Origin: Coriobacteriaceae bacterium
GTDB lineage: Bacteria; Actinomycetota; Coriobacteriia; Coriobacteriales; Eggerthellaceae
Reading direction: 5' to 3'
DNA length: 9,125 bases
Assembly (NCBI GenBank): GCA_004555335.1
Contig: SFII01000048.1
Span: forward strand, 1 to 9,125
Every line of letters starts with the position of its first letter. Position 1 is the stretch's first letter. The translations under genes and the position numbers were made by a program. This document shows, piece after piece, positions 5,680-9,125 of this stretch. The notes under the pieces were generated by a model. The model saw only the letters and a list, made by a program, of their open reading frames with translations, was not told where the DNA came from and did not search any database.

Positions 5680-6948
5680 ATGAATCTGTCGAAACCGAAC
5701 CGAGGGGTCATCCTGACCGCGGCAGCCGTCACTTGCAGCTTTTGCGGCGCAATCTACATGTGGAGCATCTTCACTAATCCCATGATTGCCGAACATGGTT
5801 GGAATGTTCAGGAGATTTCGCTTGCCTATTCCATCTTCCTGCTGATGAGCATGGTTTCGGGTTTTTTGTGCGGCAAGGTACAGGATAAGATCGATACGCG
5901 TGCCCTTATGTTGATTGCCGGTTTGCTGGAATCGGTCGGTTGGGGCATGACGGGTTTCGCGAGCAGCATCCCCATGCTGTACTTTACCTTCGGTATCATC
6001 GGCGGCTTTGGCGACGGTATCGTGTACAACCTTTCCGTGAGCGTTGCTACCCAGTGGTACCCCGATAAGCCCGGTTTTGCAAGCGGCATCTGCACGGGCT
6101 GCGTTGCCTTAAGCGCATTGCTGTTCGCACCGTTGGGTCAGCTGTTCATCAGCCATTTCGGGGCATCGGGTTCCTTCAAGCTGTGCGGTGTGATCTTCTT
6201 CGCGTTCTTCTTCGTCTTTTCGTGGTTCTTGCGCATGCCGCCTGCTGTCTTTGTGGGCGACGAGGATGCGCAGGTTCGGAAAGGCGAAGCAGTCGATAAT
6301 CATGCGGGAGCCGAAGCGGCTCAGCAGAAACCCAGGGATTTCACCACTCTTCAGATGGTGCGCCAGCCCTTGTTCTGGATCATCTGGGTGGGCGTGTTTC
6401 TGGCGTCTACGTCGGGTCTGATGGTCACGGCACATACTTCGGGAATCGGCCAGCTGTTGGTGGGCATGACCGCGGCCCAGGGCGCCCTGATGGTGGGCGT
6501 GTTCGCGGTGGGCAATTTCGCAGGACGTTTCGTGAGCGGAAATCTTGCCGACCGCATCGGATGCGCCAATACCCTCATGCTGCTGATGCTGTGCACGGCA
6601 GCGGAGATGCTGTTCTTCTATGCGGGGGCGTCCGGCTTCACATCCTTCATGATCCAGACCTGTCTGCTGGGGTTCTTCTTCGGAGGTGTGATGAGCAACC
6701 TGCCCCTTCTGTGCTCTACGTATTTCGGCTTCAAGCATTTCGGGGGCAATTACGCGATCTCGTATTCGGGATATACCGTCTCCGCGCTGGTCGGCCCCAT
6801 GATCGCCGCTTTCGTGCTTGCGAATACTGGCGGCTACGATGCGGCGTTCTATATCGCTGGCGGTCTTTCCTTGCTGGCGTTTGCGGCATTCCTGCTGGTC
6901 AGGTTGATTCCCGAGCACCTGCGCGGACGTTTCGCGGTAGCGGATTAG
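5680..6948 (+). CDS. Major facilitator transporter, OFA (oxalate/formate antiporter) family-like
   Basis: This 422-residue, twelve-helix inner-membrane carrier transports a small, probably anionic substrate that I cannot name. The first half has the helix 1 block FCGAIYMWSIFTNPM, GKVQDKID (the loop 2-3 MFS motif, 65-72) and the OFA-style segment GIIGGFGDGIVYNLSVSVATQWYPDKPGFASG (105-136). A polar central loop (about 190-225) separates the two six-helix halves. The second half carries GNFAGRFVSGNLADRIG (278-294), the matching loop 8-9 motif. Where OxlT has a substrate-binding lysine in a YTAKG-type motif of helix 11, this protein reads NYAISYSGYTVSA with tyrosine at 365. Oxalate/formate exchange is therefore doubtful. 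The ATG at 5680 has aggagg eight bases upstream; the GTG at 5671 overlaps it. thiE starts 45 bases downstream, so the two are probably one operon. Family call firm, substrate unknown. Confidence 0.88.
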   Translation: MNLSKPNRGVILTAAAVTCSFCGAIYMWSIFTNPMIAEHGWNVQEISLAYSIFLLMSMVSGFLCGKVQDKIDTRALMLIAGLLESVGWGMTGFASSIPMLYFTFGIIGGFGDGIVYNLSVSVATQWYPDKPGFASGICTGCVALSALLFAPLGQLFISHFGASGSFKLCGVIFFAFFFVFSWFLRMPPAVFVGDEDAQVRKGEAVDNHAGAEAAQQKPRDFTTLQMVRQPLFWIIWVGVFLASTSGLMVTAHTSGIGQLLVGMTAAQGALMVGVFAVGNFAGRFVSGNLADRIGCANTLMLLMLCTAAEMLFFYAGASGFTSFMIQTCLLGFFFGGVMSNLPLLCSTYFGFKHFGGNYAISYSGYTVSALVGPMIAAFVLANTGGYDAAFYIAGGLSLLAFAAFLLVRLIPEHLRGRFAVAD

Positions 6949-6993
6949 CCCTGCACGCTCATTCGCTCTGGGAAAGCTTCGGAAGGAGGCATC

Positions 6994-7689
6994 ATGGGAA
7001 TCCGTGAGAGCTTGGATATCGGCGCCTATCTGGTTGCCGGACCCGAAAACTGCAAGGGCAGGCTGTTCGGCAAAGTGGTGAGGCAGGCGGTCGATGCGGG
7101 TTTTACCTGCGTGCAGGTTCGCGCGAAGGATTGCAGCGCGCGCCAGATGATGGATTGCGTGCGCGAAGCGGAACAGGCCATCGCCTCTGCCGGCAAGCAG
7201 GATCGCGTAGCGCTTTTGGTGAATGACCGGCTCGATGTGGCCTTGGCCTGCCGTGATGCGGGAATGAAGGTGGACGGGATCCATGTGGGCCAGACCGACA
7301 TCCCCGTCGAGGTGTGCCGTCGCTACCTGGGTTCCGATGCGATCGTGGGGCTTTCGGCGGGCGTGCGCCAGATGATCGATTACGTAAGGGCCTTCGACGC
7401 AAGTTGCGTGGACTACTTCGGAGTGGGACCCCTGCATGAGACCGAGACCAAGAAGGACTTGCAGAAACGGGAAGATGGCAGCGTGATCACGCGCACGATC
7501 GACGAACTGGAAGAGCTTGCCCGCATCACCCCGGTTCCCGTGGTCGTGGGCGGGGGAGTGAAGCTGCCCGATATCTCCGTCATCAAGGCAACGGGCCTCC
7601 ACGGCTTTTTCGTGGTGTCTGCGGTTTGCGGTGCCCAAGACCCCTATTCGGCAGCGCGCGAGCTGGTCGATGCGTGGGGTGAAGCCTAG
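6994..7689 (+). CDS. thiE: Thiamine phosphate synthase
   Basis: It joins hydroxymethylpyrimidine diphosphate to the thiazole phosphate to give thiamine phosphate. The 231 residues form a TIM barrel close to the usual length (about 210-225). Family motifs in order: TCVQVRAKD (38-46, pyrophosphate-binding R43 and K45), LLVNDRLDVAL (74-84, N77 and D78), GIHVGQTDIP (95-104, Q100 and D102), VGLSAG (118-123), VDYFGVGPLHETETKKD (139-155, the T/K phosphate loop), VVVGGGVKLPDI (183-194) and GFFVVSAVCGAQDP (204-217). The usual REK is RAK here, so the middle glutamate is replaced; the binding Arg and Lys are kept. The ATG at 6994 follows aaggagg (6983-6989). It lies 45 bases after the transporter gene and is closed by a clear terminator. 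No other thiamine gene and no TPP riboswitch is visible, so pathway partners must be elsewhere. Confidence 0.92.
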   Translation: MGIRESLDIGAYLVAGPENCKGRLFGKVVRQAVDAGFTCVQVRAKDCSARQMMDCVREAEQAIASAGKQDRVALLVNDRLDVALACRDAGMKVDGIHVGQTDIPVEVCRRYLGSDAIVGLSAGVRQMIDYVRAFDASCVDYFGVGPLHETETKKDLQKREDGSVITRTIDELEELARITPVPVVVGGGVKLPDISVIKATGLHGFFVVSAVCGAQDPYSAARELVDAWGEA

Positions 7690-7757
7690 CGCTTGCCGTG
7701 CCTTCAGGTGTCTGGAAAGCTGCCCTCTGAAGGGCGTGCGAGTAATGGTTGATATCG

Positions 7758-7789
7758 GGAGAGGGTCGGGCAGCCGGCCCTCTCTTTTT
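7758..7789 (+). terminator. Intrinsic terminator of the transporter-thiE operon
   Basis: A 12-bp stem with two G-U pairs (7758-7769 with 7774-7785) closes a four-base loop and runs into five T residues (7785-7789). It lies about 70 bases after the thiE stop. A smaller gccct-ctga-agggc hairpin (7722-7735) precedes it without a T-run. Confidence 0.9.
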
Positions 7790-7893
7790 CGTGAGGAAAG
7801 ATTTGCCGGTATCCGCATCCGTCTTCTTCACCGTTCGATCGATGGGAAGACAAATGGTGGGAAGCTTGCAGGGGGCTGGGGTTCTAGAAACGA

Positions 7894-7921
7894 AGAAGGG
7901 AGGCCAACCGGCCTCCCTTCT
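7894..7921 (-). terminator. Intrinsic terminator of the surface-protein gene
   Basis: A perfect 12-bp stem (7894-7905 with 7910-7921) has a four-base loop. Read on the minus strand it is followed by a T-rich tcgtttct tract and lies about 40 bases after the surface-protein stop. On the plus strand it has no T-run, so it serves the minus gene. The roughly 100 bases between this and the thiE terminator hold nothing I recognise. Confidence 0.85.
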
Positions 7922-7961
7922 GTTCGGAATCGAAAATCAGATTGAAAACGTCACCGAACCC

Positions 7962-9125
7962 TTATGCGAGCTTGCGTTTACGGTATGCCATGAAGGCGAC
8001 GGCTGCTGCAACTGCTGCTGCACCGCCGAAGCAGAGGCCTGCGAGGGGCAGGTTCTGGTTGTCGCCGGTCAGCGGCATGGTGGTGCTGGCGGACTTGCTC
8101 TTGCCCGGAGCATCCTTGACGTTCAGTGCTGCGATGCCATCGTTGTTGGTGGCCAAGGGGACAACAGCGCTGCCGCCCTGGTCGATCTTCACGCTTGCCT
8201 TGCCGTTTTCCTCAACGAAGTTGATGTTGATGGGCTTTTCGATGCCGTATCCGTCAGGAGCCTTGGTTTCGTTCAGGACGTAGGTGGTGTCCTTCTTCAG
8301 TCCATCGATTACCATGCCGGATTCGCCGGAGGTCCAAGATCCGATTACGTTGCCGCTCTTGTCTTTCAATACGAATTCGGCGCCCTTCAGGCAGGTGCCA
8401 TCTTCGGCACTGACCTTGGATACCACGATGCTGAAGGTCTTGCTTTCATCCTTGTCCTTGTCATCCTTGCTGGCGTCGATGCTCTTGGCGCCGGCGGGGA
8501 TGTCCTGGGACCAGATGGCGTAGACGGTCATATTCTTGTTGACGGGGGTTTGTCCAGGAACGAAGGTCTGCTCGTCTTCGGTGATCCAGCGTTCGAAGAT
8601 CCAGCCCTTTTCGGTGGGATTATCGAATGCGGGGACGCATGAGCCTTTGTCGACAGGAATGTTATTGACGGCAATGGAGCCATGACCGTTCAGGACGAAC
8701 GTTACTGTGACCTTTTTGCCTTCATCATTTGACGAGGAATTGGAAGTGTTAGTGTTGCTGGAGTTGCCGTTGCCGGTGTCCTGCTCGACGGGCTCAAAGA
8801 CCGGGTCGGCGGTGATATTGCTGGTGACGATAGTGCTATCGGTCAGCTCTTCGCCGGTTTCCCGGATGGTCCATTTTTTAAAGGTGTAGTCTTTCTTTTC
8901 GGGTTGGAATTTTGCCAAGGAAACGGTTTCATCTCCAGCAAGGTCAAGCTTGCCGGTATTGAAGGCTTTTCCGTCTTCAACGTAAACGATGGAGTTTCCA
9001 TTTTGCTCGTCAATAAGGGTTACTGTCGATGCGAAAACGGGGCTTGCATAGGTCTCTTCTTCGATGATGGTGTCATCGGTGATGAACTCGCCGGGCTTTC
9101 CGTTGATTTCCCAGCCGACGAAAAC
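7962..9125 (-). CDS. Sortase-anchored surface protein with InlB-like repeats and SpaA domain, C-terminal part
   Basis: The gene runs off the right edge; the frame is open to base 9125, leaving 387 C-terminal residues visible and no start or signal peptide. In order: two related beta-rich modules of InlB B-repeat/Listeria-Bacteroides-repeat type (about 1-31 and 32-112; compare FVGWEINGKPGEFITDDTII with FKKWTIRETGEELTDSTIV); a Ser/Asn/Gly linker (about 115-136); a third module (about 139-206, ending MTVYAIW); a Lys/Asp linker; a SpaA/Cna-B-like domain (about 230-342); and a sorting signal. The SpaA domain shows a candidate isopeptide lysine (K237 in IVVSKVS), the catalytic glutamate E286 in LNETKAPDGY, and D338 in LNVKDAPG. 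The cell-wall signal is TMPLTGD (349-355), a hydrophobic helix (about 359-380) and a RKRK tail. A role in adhesion or as a pilin-like protein is inferred. A terminator lies about 40 bases downstream. Confidence 0.88.
   Translation of the reverse strand, partial: VFVGWEINGKPGEFITDDTIIEEETYASPVFASTVTLIDEQNGNSIVYVEDGKAFNTGKLDLAGDETVSLAKFQPEKKDYTFKKWTIRETGEELTDSTIVTSNITADPVFEPVEQDTGNGNSSNTNTSNSSSNDEGKKVTVTFVLNGHGSIAVNNIPVDKGSCVPAFDNPTEKGWIFERWITEDEQTFVPGQTPVNKNMTVYAIWSQDIPAGAKSIDASKDDKDKDESKTFSIVVSKVSAEDGTCLKGAEFVLKDKSGNVIGSWTSGESGMVIDGLKKDTTYVLNETKAPDGYGIEKPININFVEENGKASVKIDQGGSAVVPLATNNDGIAALNVKDAPGKSKSASTTMPLTGDNQNLPLAGLCFGGAAAVAAAVAFMAYRKRKLA

Noticed and set aside
6109..7818. 569-residue minus-strand open frame opposite the transporter and thiE
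   Set aside because: It spans two well-supported genes and a terminator and is rich in His/Arg/Gln as expected for a shadow frame.
8916..8918. TTG as start of the surface-protein gene
   Set aside because: The frame stays open upstream to the window edge with the same InlB-like pattern, so this codon is an internal leucine.

Overview
This window is a GC-rich bacterial chromosome segment with ordinary housekeeping and accessory genes. Several features together suggest an anaerobic gut actinobacterium of the Coriobacteriia (Eggerthellaceae-like, for example the Slackia/Eggerthella group): high-GC third codon positions, a sortase-type surface protein with SpaA and InlB-like modules, a meso-diaminopimelate dehydrogenase, a SEC-C methionine aminopeptidase and an OFA-type transporter. 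The lineage is inferred from gene content and style, not from a marker gene. I see no tRNA, rRNA, insertion sequence, CRISPR array or attachment site.

Layout. The left edge holds the 3' end of an ABC-F gene (ettA, + strand), closed by a perfect hairpin terminator. A gene-free stretch of about 330 bases follows, with a 20-bp tandem repeat and a possible promoter. Next comes a small two-helix membrane protein of unknown function (880-1335) with a strong terminator, then a small GIY-YIG family protein (1447-1770). On the minus strand, reading right to left, are an SmtB-type metal sensor (arsR family, 3684-4091), methionine aminopeptidase (map, 2718-3602) and serine O-acetyltransferase (cysE/epsC type, 1767-2690). 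The last two are 27 bases apart and probably co-transcribed. cysE overlaps the GIY-YIG gene tail to tail by four bases.

Divergent from the metal sensor, across about 330 bases with a palindrome and promoter-like boxes, lies ddh (meso-diaminopimelate dehydrogenase, 4421-5404), ended by a 14-bp hairpin. After about 275 bases with another strong hairpin come an OFA-family major facilitator transporter (5680-6948) and thiE (thiamine phosphate synthase, 6994-7689), probably one operon, with a clear terminator. The right end is the 3' part of a minus-strand gene for a sortase-anchored surface protein (7962 to beyond the window), which has its own terminator facing that of thiE.

How the genes fit together: map and cysE serve protein maturation and cysteine synthesis, ddh supplies or consumes meso-diaminopimelate for lysine or peptidoglycan, and thiE makes thiamine phosphate. 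The most interesting points are the metal sensor, which keeps both zinc-site signatures but has no metal transporter next to it and shares a palindrome-bearing intergenic region with ddh, and the OFA transporter, which appears to lack the family's substrate-binding lysine and sits directly before thiE. I found no clearly new multi-gene system.
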